Shown here piece after piece: positions 31,532-42,008 of a DNA stretch of 64,000 nucleotides. The notes beneath the pieces are model-generated. The model worked only from the letters and a program-made list of their open reading frames with translations. It ran no database searches and was not told the origin of the DNA. The position numbers were made by a program, and so were the translations under genes. The stretch spans positions 35,147,596-35,211,595 of the forward strand of contig NC_012879.2 of NCBI RefSeq assembly GCF_000003195.3, given 5' to 3'. This DNA is from Sorghum bicolor. Lineage: Eukaryota; Streptophyta; Magnoliopsida; Poales; Poaceae. Positions within the stretch are counted from its first letter, which is position 1. Every line of letters starts with the position of its first letter.

Positions 31532-34445
31532 CTACCGCTGATCTCCAGATTCGCCAAGATTCTCTCCTTTGCTCAAGTCTTCTCGTCTTTCGCACTGCAA
31601 CCTTCTTTTCTGTGTCCTAGTCAATCCTTCTGGACACCATGGAGGAAGTTGTGGCTGCCTTACTGATGGGCGACGATTTTCCCTTGACTCCATTCGATAG
31701 GTATTGGCATCCCTGCAAAATATGAACTCATCGGGAACCCAAGCATTTGCCATCTCTTCAAGCTCCTCTTGGTTCCTGGGAAAGTATCCAACACGGTCAC
31801 CGAGTCTATCATGCACACTGAGCCTGCCCCCCAGCCGATCATGAACTGAACTTCTCCCCCTAATCGGCCCATTAAAATGTCGATCATCATTCTGATACTG
31901 TCGATTAGGTCTGTCATACCGATCATAACTATTGCACTCAGGATAGTCCCTAACAGTGGGCAATTTGATGTTCTGTTCCCAGCAATGGATAAAGAACGGG
32001 CAGTTCCAGTGATCTTTGTGCCGATTCCACTCCTGTCGGCGTTGATCCTCTTCTCGACGGTGATCCCCCTGTTGGCGCCGATACCGATCTTCACGTTGCT
32101 GCCAAGTCTCTCGATGTCTTCTATGAGTTATCACAATGCCAGATCGGGAAGGCCTTCCTGAGCTAGTTCCTTCCTGGATCAAACCCTTTCCTTTAGCATC
32201 GGTAGCAGTAATCTGATGCTGAGGATCCACCGATGCACTTCTTTCAGCTGCTTCTGACGTCAAGACCTTGGTCTTTCCCTTAGCATCCAACATATTTGTT
32301 GGGAAAGGATGTTGATCGATCTTCATCGGCTTCTGAGCTTTGGGATTATCAAACTTGATTCTCCCAGATTCTATAGCCAATTGCAGTTGTTGCCTAAAAA
32401 CCTTGCACTCATTGGTGCTGTGAGATGTTGCATTGTGCCACTTGCAGTACTTCATCTTCTTTAATTCTTCAGCCGATGGAATCACATGATTGGGTGATAA
32501 CTTAATCTGACCTTCCTGAAGTAGAAAGTCAAATATTCTATCGGCTTTGGTGATGTCAAATGCAAACTTTTCTAGCTCTTTATGCCCAAAAGGGCAAGAC
32601 ATCGGCTTCTTATTTTTTACCCACTCTGCTAAGCCGAGGACTGGTTCCTCATCAGAATCTGAGCTTGCTGCCTCATCGACAAATGACACCTTTTTATTCC
32701 ACGCTCTCTTAGGTTCAAAAGGCTTAATATCTTGGTCAGAAATCCTCTGCACCAAATGACAGACTCTCGAACTCTTGAGAAGCGTACTTGTCCCTGATAT
32801 GTGGCAACAGTCCCTGAAAAGCCAAATCAGCTAGCGGCCGATCATCTAGAACCAGGCTATAGCATTTGTTCTAGACTTCCCGCAACCTCTGCACAAAACT
32901 TTCAACCGATTCATCATTGCGTTGCTTCAACCTGACTAAATCGGTAATTTTCTTCTCATGAACCCCAGAGAAGAAATACTTGTGGAACTGTTTCTCTAGA
33001 TTGGCCTAAGTGATCACTGAGTTGGGAGGTAACGAAATAAACCAAGTAAAAGCCGATCCAGATAAAGATGATGAGAACAAACGAACCCTTAACTCATCTC
33101 TGTTAGCAGCTTCCCCACACTGCATGATGAACCTATTGACATGCTCCATAGTCGATGTATCATCCTGTCCAGAAAACTTAGTGAAATCCGGTACCTTGTA
33201 CCGATTTGGAAGAGGAATTAAATCATATGCAGGAGGATACAGTGTCCTATAAGAGTAAGTGTTGACCTTGGGTTTTATCCTAAATTGGTCTCTCATCACT
33301 TCAGCTATCTTATCGACCCAATAAGCATCGGCATCTTGCCGATGAGGCGGCTGTGGATCTGGCACCTGATGATATGTCTCCACGTGTCTCTGAGGTGCAC
33401 GATCTGCATGGAACACCAGGTTAATCATCTGACCCCCAATCTGCTGACCAAGATTCATCGGCTGATTGATCAACCCTTGATTCCGAAACCTAGGATGGAT
33501 TTGGCCTTGTTGAAACCCTAGAGCCTGATGATTCTGCTGAAGCATCTGCAGAAAGACTAACTGTCCCGTCCATCCACTGTTAGCATTCATCGACATAAGC
33601 CCTGCCGATGACTGGTAATTGGTCATCATCATTGAATTGACGTACCCTGGCTGTGTCATAAACCTCTGTTGCGTCAGCATTGAATCTGCCGATCCATTAG
33701 GCATCTGGAACGTTGGAGCTTGAGAATTCCTAGTGTAAGGTCTTGCAGTAGTAGTCGTAGTATACTGGGGACTCTGATTCATCGGCAGATTTGGAGGTGC
33801 CGATGCCATAGGAGCCTTGCCTATCAAATCAACCACTTGAGATGTTTCAGGAGCCTTTGCCATCAAATTTGGGGGCATACCATAACCCCACCAGTTAGGA
33901 GGAACAGAACCTGACATTGCTGATGCCAATAGATCTGTAGCAAGCTTGACTGACTTGTCTGATGTTGATGGATTGGTTGTCATTGGTGTAGATTGTGCAT
34001 TAGTGATCCCTAATGTGCTTGGAGGAGAAGTAACTTTTGTACCCGTAACGGCTGTAGTAGCCGATGGAGCCGAGACCAATGATGACCCTGGCTGATGATA
34101 GGCAGGACCCACATAATTCGGTGGCAATTGTCCTTCCTTGAAAGTTCTAGCCACGGCATTGAAAACCGTGTTGGACAGCACACTAGCTTCATTGATCAAG
34201 GCACGGTTAATAGCATTGTCAACCATGTCTTGAAGTTTTCCAGGATTGGCTTCAAAAGTAATCTGCCGAGGTGTCAGCAATTCTTCTTTTTGGATCACCT
34301 CACCACTCCTGTTGATACTGAAGGATTTCAAGCATTGCTGCTTGTACTCCTTCATGGCTTTTGCCATGGCTTGCTTCTGCTCATCTCTGAGATTGGCTTC
34401 CGTCACGGGGATGACGTTCTCCAAGTCGAAATCGGTATTCGACAT
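31532..34445 (-). pseudogene. Family A gag (A4)
   Basis: Starts at ATG 34445 (MSNTDFDLENVIPV), 24 bp after the primer site. The N-terminal part (33006-34445) is open and Met/Gln/Pro-rich, then has the capsid-type SGSAFTWFISLPPNS. Stops interrupt at 33006 (Trp codon) and about 32873. The C-terminal part (31532-32755) has zinc-binding CKWHNATSHSTNEC and CPFFIHC and is rich in Arg. TAG at 31532-31534 replaces a Gln codon. Gag packages RNA into the particle in the cytoplasm. Confidence 0.88.
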
Positions 34446-34468
34446 GTTGATCTTGATCTTGATTCTTT

Positions 34469-34484
34469 CCCACCGGGTGTGCCA
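34469..34484 (-). promoter_or_regulatory. Putative primer-binding site of A4
   Basis: The plus strand reads CCCACCGGGTGTGCCA, ending in CCA like a tRNA 3' end, 7 bp from the LTR. I cannot name the tRNA. Confidence 0.55.
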
Positions 34485-34491
34485 AAAGATG

Positions 34492-35216
34492 TGTTGATGC
34501 AAAAGCTGATCTGCAAACACAAAGGGCTAATACCCGATTCAAACGTTAAGGCGTGCCAACCGATTTGACCTTACAATCGATGAAGGTGGTAACTCGAACA
34601 CTTTGGTCCCGACAACAGCGATGCGCTCGGATGTCACGGCCAAGAGGTGCTCACGCGGAACTTGAGAACACGCCGAGCTTAAGTCGACGAATTCCTAAGA
34701 ACTCGTAATAAAAGAGAAAATATGACGAAATCGTCGGAAAGTAAGTACTGGAATATGAGTAAAACTTGTGTTTGATTGATTGATAGATTGTCATTACATT
34801 GCCCTAGGGTCTACATTTATACCCTGTCCAAAGAGCTACAACCAGACACGACTAGGACTCAAATTCCAAATTAGACGGAAACTGTATACAAAACGAACTC
34901 TAATAACTAAGGAAAAACATTAAACTACCCCCGTGACTGATCGGGACACCATCATGAATCAATCGACAACTTCCGTGCTGCTCTTCAGAGTCATCGGCAG
35001 ATTACCCGTCTACAGTCATCGGCGAACAACAGCATCGGTCATCGGCACGAATACATCACCACTCCTGGACTTGGTCATATCCGATCATTTCCCATCGGCA
35101 GCCACCTTCATCGGCAACTTCCCTGTAGACTAGTTACCGTTGCTTCATCTCCCGATCTATACTTTATTAACCCCAGGTATGCATCAAAAGATACGTGTCC
35201 AAAAACGGTGTCAACA
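34492..35216 (-). repeat. Family A 5' LTR (copy A4)
   Basis: 725 bp, TGTTGATG...GTCAACA, TATA box complement at 34815-34824. It lies upstream of gag in element orientation. Family B sequence follows at 35217. Confidence 0.93.
34815..34824 (-). promoter_or_regulatory. TATA box of A4 5' LTR
   Basis: The complement reads GGGTATAAAT, conserved in all three complete family A LTRs. It would start the gag-pol RNA of A4. Confidence 0.6.
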
Positions 35217-36480
35217 CACGTGCAAGGACCTGGTGCGAGAGCTGGGTCAAAACCGGCCTCAGACCGTCGACGAACTGATGGTTATGGTGGCGAACTACGC
35301 TGTGGGCGAGGAAGCGGTCGGTGCTTTCTTTAACCACGAAGGAAGCAAAGGGAAGGCGCCGGTGGACGATGACGAGGGCCCTAGCCGAGGGTCTAAGAAG
35401 ATCAAGAAGAAGAAGAAAGCGCGACCGTTCAAGCGGGAGGCTCTCGATGATGATTTCATCGCCACAGTAGAGCGCAAAAAGCCTCGAGGTCCCCCAGAGG
35501 GGGTCGTCTTCGACAAGATGCTGAAAGAACCCTGCCCTTATCACAAGGGGGGCAAACCACAAGCTCGAAGATTGTCGCATGCTGAAAAAGTACTTCGACA
35601 GCCTAGGGCTGAAGAAGGACGACCAAAGGAAAGACAAGAGCGACGACAAAGGGGAGACAAGGAAGATGAAGGCTTCCCCGCCGTCCATGACTGTTACATG
35701 ATCTACGGTGGACCCACGACGCAGCTCACCGCGAGGCAGCGCAAGAGGGAGCACCGTGAGGTCTTCGCAGCGAGGATGGCTGTACCCCAGTACCTTAACT
35801 GGTCAAGCACTCCCATCACATTCAACCGAGATGACCATCCCGATAGGGTGGTCGCTCCCGTCGTCTACCCACTTGTCATCGATCCCATTATCATCAACAC
35901 CAGACTCTCGTAGGTACTGATGGATGGCGGCAGCAGCCTGAACATCATTTACCTCGAGACCCTCGACCTCCTCAGCATCGAAAGGGCGCGGCTCCAGCCA
36001 AGCGTGGGCGGCTTCCATGGCGTTGTGCCTGGAAAAAAGGCACTGCTGGTGGGTCGAATCGACCTGCCGGTCTGTTTCGGCACGGCGGCCAACTTTAGGA
36101 AGGAAACTCTCACCTTTGAAGTGGTTGGATTTCGCGGCACATACCACGCCATCATCAGATGATCGGGCTACACTAAGTTCATGGCTATCCCCAACTACAC
36201 CTACCTAAAGCTAAAGATGCCTGGGCCAAATGGAGTTATCACCATTAGCTCCTCCTACGAGCACGCATACGAGTACGACGTCGAGTGCGTCGAGTATGGA
36301 GAAGTTGTCGAGAACTCTACCAAACTCGCCTCGAAGCTCAAGGCCCTTGCAGCTGAAGCTCGAGAGCCCAAGCGTCACACGGACAGCTTCGAACCAGCGG
36401 TGGGCACGAAGAAGATCCCGCTCGACCCCAACGGTTCCAACGACAAGGCGTTGACGATCAGCGCCGACCTCGACCCCAAA
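35217..36480 (+). pseudogene. Family B gag end and protease (B2)
   Basis: Begins within gag at KDLVRELGQNRPQTVDELM. A Lys-rich run (KKIKKKKK) follows. The zinc-knuckle stretch after CPYHKGG is out of frame between two compensating frameshifts near 35550 and 35660. The protease active site VLMDGGSSLN (35917-35946) follows a TAG at 35911 that replaces a Lys codon. A TGA at about 36160 replaces an Arg. It ends at TAG 36481-36483, the same stop position as in B1 (17083). Confidence 0.85.
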
Positions 36481-36861
36481 TAGGAAGTCATGCTCATCGA
36501 CTTTCTCCATGCAAATGCAGATATGTTTGCATAGAGTCCTTTGGATATGCCTGGCATACCGAGGGAAGTCGCCAAGCACTCCTTGGAGATTCGAACCAGC
36601 TCCAAACCAGTGAAGCAACGATTACGTCGCTTCGACGAGGAGAAGCGCAAGATCATTGGCGAGGAGATCCACAAGCTTTTGACGGTCGGATTCATCAAGG
36701 AGGTTCACCATCCCGACTGGTTAGCAAATCCTGTATTAGTTAAGAAAAAGAATGGGAAAAAGAGGATGTGTGTCGATTACACGAGTTTGAATAAAGCATG
36801 TCCAAAGGTTCCTTTTCCTTTACCACGCATCGACCAAATTGTTGATTCTACTGCGGGATGT
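36481..36861 (+). pseudogene. Family B reverse transcriptase, first part (B2)
   Basis: N-terminal RT with LDMPGIPREVAKHSLEI, VKKKNGKKRMCVDYTSLN and PLPRIDQIVDSTAG. TAG at about 36535 replaces a Trp codon. It is interrupted at 36861 by Athila-C copy 1 and continues at 45112. Confidence 0.9.
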
Positions 36862-37438
36862 TGTTGGGTATTCTTAACATCATTACCAAAAGTAGACTAA
36901 GTTCTCTAAATCTAGTAACGGTGCCAAAAATGCCAAACCTATCCCCCACACCACTTAAGCCAAGTTATCATCCCCAGCATGATATAAGAGACGCGGTATT
37001 GAAATATGCAATTGCTCTTCTAAATAAATAATGAATGGGATCTGCAAGCGCACAGATTAATACCGATGTAGCATTTTAACCGGGAAGTATTCCAGGTATC
37101 GTTATTTATATTTTTACCACTGGGAAGGGATTAGCAATCATCACTATTGATTACAGAATAGAATATGAGATTGAGCATCTATCATTGCATGTATAATTGA
37201 GAACATTATATCTAACTCTTCATACAGGGATAATTGTCACATAAAAGATATATGAAATAATAATAGTGACAAGGATAACTAATCTGATCTAGCCACATAA
37301 TAAATATGATAAGCACCTCAATTAGATACTCTAGAAAGTCATTAGCATGGTATTAGAACGAACTACAAGAATATTCCCTAAGTTATTCTCAACTATATAG
37401 TCTAGCATTATCATAATTAGTGCAAGCATACTTAGCAA

Positions 37439-37855
37439 TCATTGTGAGACAAGACTACGCCCATGCATAGTGATATTAGCAAGGAATATGAGAATAATAG
37501 CAATCACTCCCCTGTAATAATGTTGCTCTGCCAGCCCAATACATGAGAGGGGGACTATATAAGAATCAATGAAGCTGTCACTATCACGAACCACCCCACG
37601 ATCTGGCATATTGGGTACAATCGCAGATAAATACGGTATAAGCACCACGCCTACACAATATCTATCATTTACCCATGGATCCGATGGATAAACGTTATAC
37701 GATCCTAAGCATGTATATAGATCGAATCTAACTAAGCCAAGTACATAACTATGATAAACTAAGAACAATATAATCTTGAGTATAAGCAAGTAGAGCAAAG
37801 TCATAAGCAATATATTGAAGTAGAACAAAGTCATATTCATAATATTGAAGAACAA
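37439..37855 (-). other. Open frame of 138 codons in Athila-C LTR (R/U5)
   Basis: Starts MFFNIMNMTLFYFNILLM. Very hydrophobic N-terminal 35 residues and a further hydrophobic stretch near the C-terminus suggest membrane segments if translated. It is open in four of five LTRs (also 44037-44453, 46113-46529, 60620-61036) and loses its start region in the fifth (52742-53113). It lies downstream of the TATA box, hence in the RNA leader. Because the copies are young this may be chance. Confidence 0.3.
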
Positions 37856-38083
37856 AGATAATTAGAAAGTAATTAGAAGCACAATTAGAGAATTACCAAG
37901 AATCCTCTTGGCAGATCCGGAAACCAATCGAAGATTGACTCCTTCTAGTTCTAATCCTATGTAGCTATGCTAATCTAGATATCTAATTGATGTGGTGGCC
38001 CTAATCTTGATCAGAGGCTTCATCTCCCTTGAGAATAATGAATTAGGGTTGAGAGGCTCTCTCCTCCAGGGGCCAGGGGGTCT

Positions 38084-38093
38084 GGTTTTATAG
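38084..38093 (-). promoter_or_regulatory. TATA box of Athila-C LTR
   Basis: The complement reads CTATAAAACC. The same box is at 46758-46767, 53385-53394 and 61267-61276, and one T shorter at 44682-44690. Confidence 0.65.
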
Positions 38094-38456
38094 TCCCTTC
38101 AAGTGAATATGGGCCGTTGGATCAAACCGACATAGATTGTATGGTTTAGATTCATCCTTTAGGTCGGTGGAAATCTCCCATGAAGCAGAGTCCTGATTGG
38201 ACTCAGGGAGGGGGCGGGCGCCCAGGGCAGGAGGGCGGGCGCCCTGCCTCTGGCCCCGTTTCGCCTCCGCTTCGGTCTCGTGGCTTATGGAGTCTTCTAG
38301 ATGTAAGATAATTGCGCGGCACGTTAATATCTCTATGTAATCCCGACGTGTGGGCCTTTCTTCCGTATTTCTTGATAACCCCCTACAGAAATAGACAAAC
38401 ACCAAAACTTGTGGAATTCTGTCAGATAAAACCCTAAGTCTAGATCTTGATTTCAT
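38088..38456 (-). other. Open frame of 122 codons in Athila-C LTR (U3)
   Basis: Starts at ATG MKSRSRLRVLSDRIP. It contains VFVYFCRGLSRNTEERPTRRDYIEILTC and, over the palindrome pair, a GARPPALGARP repeat. Open in all five Athila-C LTRs, shorter in the one at 53389. A related frame exists in the diverged Athila-0 LTR (1000-1365). Upstream of the TATA box, so only the 3' LTR copy could be in genomic RNA. Coding status unproven. Confidence 0.35.
38216..38244 (-). promoter_or_regulatory. Paired GGGCGCCC palindromes (Athila-C copy 1, 3' LTR)
   Basis: 38216-38223 and 38237-38244, 21 bp apart start to start, about 125 bp upstream of the TATA box. Confidence 0.6.
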
Positions 38457-38501
38457 TTGGATCCTTTTCTTTATTTATTTGATACTTAAGGACCGTCAAC
38501 A

Positions 38502-38518
38502 AACTCCCCCAAGCTTAC
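38502..38518 (-). promoter_or_regulatory. Polypurine tract of Athila-C copy 1
   Basis: The minus strand reads AAGCTTGGGGGAGTT against the 3' LTR. Confidence 0.75.
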
Positions 38519-40653
38519 CTCTTGCTCGTCCCTAAGCAAGGATAGACTCAGCTATGGATCATAAGTTGTTACAATATTTTTAAAAATTGACGGTACACAT
38601 GCTTTTTAAAAAAGATCTCATCTCTGAGTTAGAGTAAACTGTCAAGACTTAAAACTTACTTACTTTACCTTCACCATGGGACTTGTAACTGTCACTTCTG
38701 TCTTGAGTGGTTAAAAGATAGAACTGTCTGGCCAAGTGTCATGTCTCTTATTCTTGATCAGCTATAACTCTGGAGTTTTTGCAGATTTTCAAATAAAACT
38801 CAGAGATTCCTTGTATGACTCTCTTAAATCTCTCTTTTGTGGTATTTCTGGATCCTTACCAAGGCAGTGATGGTATATGCCTTCTCTCAAGATATGTGGT
38901 ATTTATGGTATAAAGCATAGTGACATTGTCTTCTCTCTCACCCTACTCTAATAAGACTTTTATATCTGGAGCTCATAGGTGGGAGATAAAGTATACATAC
39001 TTACAAGACATTTATTGTATAGTCAAACCATGGATCCAAAGAAACAAATCAATAAGCCAAATCAAGATGTGCATGTGTGGCGAATGAATGGTGTATGGTG
39101 GAAGTCTAATTCTACTTTGCTCTTTGAGGGAATACAGACCTTCCTTGCTTTTGAAACTTTATGAGGAGAATGAGATGCTCTTCTTTTTATTTTCTTTTCT
39201 CTCAGGTGGGTATCTTGTACCCCTAATTCTACTGTCGGACACTTGTCCATTTTTACCTCTCGTCTCACTTTTTCTTTCTTTCGAGGTTCAGAGCACTTGC
39301 TCCTTTTTATTTTCTCGTATTATTTTTTTCTCTCTTTTTTTTTATAAGCACTCATCTCTTGAGATAATATAGCAAGTGGTAGTAACAAGATAACTTGAGC
39401 ATTTATTTCACGTGGGAAAAACATGAATATTTTTGGTTATTCTCTCCCGGATTAGGAGTAGAATATTTTTGGGTGATTCTGGAGATGGAAATGGATGGAT
39501 ATATGTGGATGGTACTTCCGGAGTAGAAGTAGCATATATGAGTGAACGTGCAAGTGAATCTTGATTTAACCACATGACAAGTTCCTAAGGGTCTACACAG
39601 CTTGACCACACTCAATGCTCATAAGTAGTAAATATTAAATGTGTGGCTCAAAGTCTAGCAAGCATGTATATATGGCTGTGGTAGGAATTTAAACTCTCAT
39701 CATACAGGAACTCATCATGCAACATTTTAAAGATTTTCAAAGATAAAATTCTCCAGAATTCTAGCATCTCTAGGAACAGATAAACAGAAGCTCAACCTTC
39801 CCATATCGTATCCGTTAACAACTTAGACTTCAGATCAAGTTTTCATCCCATAAGTTTAGGTTTAGAGCAAGCTTTAAATTATAACAGTTATGTCTAAACT
39901 TGAGAGAGAACTTAAAATGTGCAAATTAGGCAGAGCAACTATTCATCATATCCATGCTTAAGTTTTATTTAGATACAGATTAGCATAGCCACTTTATTTA
40001 TTTATTAAACACACTAAGCAAAAGATATATATATATATAAGCACAAACTCTTTATTTGGTTTTCCATAGTTTATGTGTATTTATATTCTAAAATAATATA
40101 AGTATAAAGATAGATAGAAATACTTATCGAGATAAATGGGGGTGCTCTCCCCCAAGCTGAATTTTGACGTAATTTCCCTTGATGTAGCTAGCAGGTGGCA
40201 GAGGTGTATTTGAAAGTCAGCAGCATTCTGACAGCGATTAGAATGTCCTCCGTCTGCCAGTCTTCTTGATTCTTAAATTCTGTGGAGTTCAAATGGACAA
40301 CAAAGCTTGTGGAACTGGTTAAGTGTTAGCATAAATATCTAGCCTTTATCATGTTGAGACTCCTTAATAAATATTACTTCCTGTTTTTATATTTTTATTT
40401 TTTATAGAGCAGAAAAATAATTATTTTATTTTTATGCCACCACAGTGAATGTACTTATGGGTTTTATGCCGCTCGTCTACTCACATGGGGCTTACTGTTT
40501 TTCACATTTTTATTTTCTTTTATTTTTAAGATAGTATGAACATGATTAACTAAGTAAACTATTTAAAATAATTGAAAGGGAAAGGATAACGACCAAGTTT
40601 ACCTCTTGGCAATGCGTTCGGTGTTTTTAAGTCCTCCGAACGGGACTCTCCAA
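38519..40653. other. Long non-coding 3' region of Athila-C copy 1
   Basis: About 2.1 kb, AT-rich, no recognisable gene on either strand. It contains a TA microsatellite (40025-40039) and T-rich tracts. Conserved in the other two copies (47205-49361, 61714-63868). It lies where a full Athila would carry RT, RNase H, integrase and env-like genes or their remnants. Confidence 0.7.
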
Positions 40654-41300
40654 TTAATCATCCTGAGGTTCGTTGGGTGGCGTAGTCGGTACTTCTGGCA
40701 GCGCCTCCTCTTCATGTATAGTTATCTTCGTTTTCCATACCTGACTCGGTGTCTCAGTCTCCTCTGGATAATTCTGTTTAAACTCAACGTCTTCTGATCT
40801 TATCACTTCTCCTTCGTAGTCTGCCCATCCGTCCTTGATGATCCGCCTCCTCTGGTTGCGGTTGCGTCGCTTTCTGACCTGCTTAGATTCTTCAACGATA
40901 TAGTTAGGGTCAGTAAAATAACGGCGTACCTTCTCTGAGGGTTGGTGCATATGGACTTCTCCGGTTCCAATGTAGATAATTGCTTTAACCGTGCTGAGGA
41001 ACGGTCTTCCAAGGATGATGGGAGGATCATATTCATCTTCTCCCATGTCAATAACTTGAAAGTCTGTGTAGACAAAGTGATCGTCTATTTTGACTGGGAC
41101 ATCAGTTACTATTCCTTTAACTTCTCAAAATGTCTGATCTGCCATCTGGAGCTGAATGTATGTTGGTCTTAGGGGCATGGTTCCGACAAGAGCCGATAGG
41201 TGACTGCGGCCATTATGTTGACGCCTGATCCAATGTCACAAGTTGCCTGGTAGAAGTTGTATCCATTTATGGACCAGTAGATGCTTGGCATTCCTGGGTC
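40654..41300 (-). pseudogene. Second protease-like domain, Athila-C copy 1
   Basis: Begins around NGYNFYQATCDIGSGVNIM (active-site-like DIGSG, about 41220-41250), continues to PPIILGRPFLSTVKAIIYIG and a basic tail with RKRRNRNQRRR, and ends naturally at the stop just before 40654. It resembles the first domain in order of motifs (CD-x-G-S, then APIILGRPFL or PPIILGRPFL). A 1-nt deletion near 41192 and a TGA near 41128 break it. Confidence 0.8.
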
Positions 41301-41990
41301 GTCCTTCTTGGTCAAAAGTGGTGACTTAAGTTGATGATCTTGGCCTCCATGAACTACAGTGACCATCTTAGCTGACTCGGTCCACACTCGCTTGTTCCTG
41401 TTCCTCCTGTTGGTCCTCTTCCTTGACTCACGTTTGGATTGATCTGGAATTTGTGTAGTCTTGTTCTTGAAGAAAAATGTCTCCTTCCTCCCTTTGACAT
41501 AGAAACTGATCTTGGCAGCACTAGCGTAGATGATAGCTCCCGTGGTGTTCAAGAATGGCCTCCCTAGGATGATTGGTGCTCTCTCATCATTTCCGGTCTC
41601 TACCACTGCGAAGTCTGCTAGAGCATATAAGGTACCAACTCGGACGCAAAGGTTCTTAAATATTCCCTTTGGAAAAGTTATCGTCTGATCTGCAAACTGC
41701 AAACACATGGTTGTCTCTAATAAAGGATATGTAAAGAATTTTTCATAGAGTACCATGGGTATAATGTTGACGCTAGAGCCAAAGTCGCAGAGTGCTTCTG
41801 GAACGTCCACCATGCCGATGGAGATCGGGATGACGGGGCGTCCTGGATCGCCTCTCTTGACCGGCACAAGGTCAGTAGAGAATTCAGTGACGGGGTTACT
41901 CCAATTACCTGCATCAAACATGTCTACAAGATTTGCAGATTCTAATCCTTCCAGTTGTGATGGTATACCGGGGTTAGTAGTAGGAACAGC
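41301..41990 (-). pseudogene. First protease domain, Athila-C copy 1
   Basis: Retropepsin-like. Motifs: VPEALCDFGSSVNIIPM (active-site Asp-x-Gly) and RAPIILGRPFLNTTGAIIY, then a basic linker SRKRTNRRNRNKR. The frame is open from 41921 into the second domain. It follows gag after a TAG at 42009 (Gln codon). It would cleave gag. Confidence 0.85.
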
Positions 41991-42008
41991 AGCAGCTATT
42001 TGATTTAA

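Larger units (their letters stand above)
23446..35216 (-). mobile_element. Family A (Tat lineage) retrotransposon copy A4, nearly full length
   Basis: From right to left in element orientation: 5' LTR (34492-35216), primer site, gag, protease, RT, RNase H, archaeal-type RNase H, integrase, antisense PMD gene, polypurine tract, 3' LTR reduced to its last 120 bp. It is the best copy of the family here and defines its layout. It is inserted in family B gag on the right. On the left it joins Tekay gag through a 5-bp overlap (GGCAG), so a deletion removed the outer LTR part and any target-site duplication. Confidence 0.93.
36862..38501 (-). repeat. Athila-C copy 1 3' LTR
   Basis: 1640 bp, plus strand TGTTGGGTATTC...CGTCAACA. 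TATA box complement at 38084-38093, paired palindromes at 38216-38244, CCAATC complement at 38195-38200. Two frames lie on the element strand: 38088-38456 (U3) and 37439-37855 (R/U5). Confidence 0.95.

Noticed and set aside
38979..39372. Coding sequence in the 3' non-coding region of Athila-C
   Set aside because: Short frames with many length differences between the three copies and T-rich tracts; no conserved frame.
40025..40039. TATA box at a TA repeat
   Set aside because: It is a microsatellite of variable length between copies, far from any coding start.
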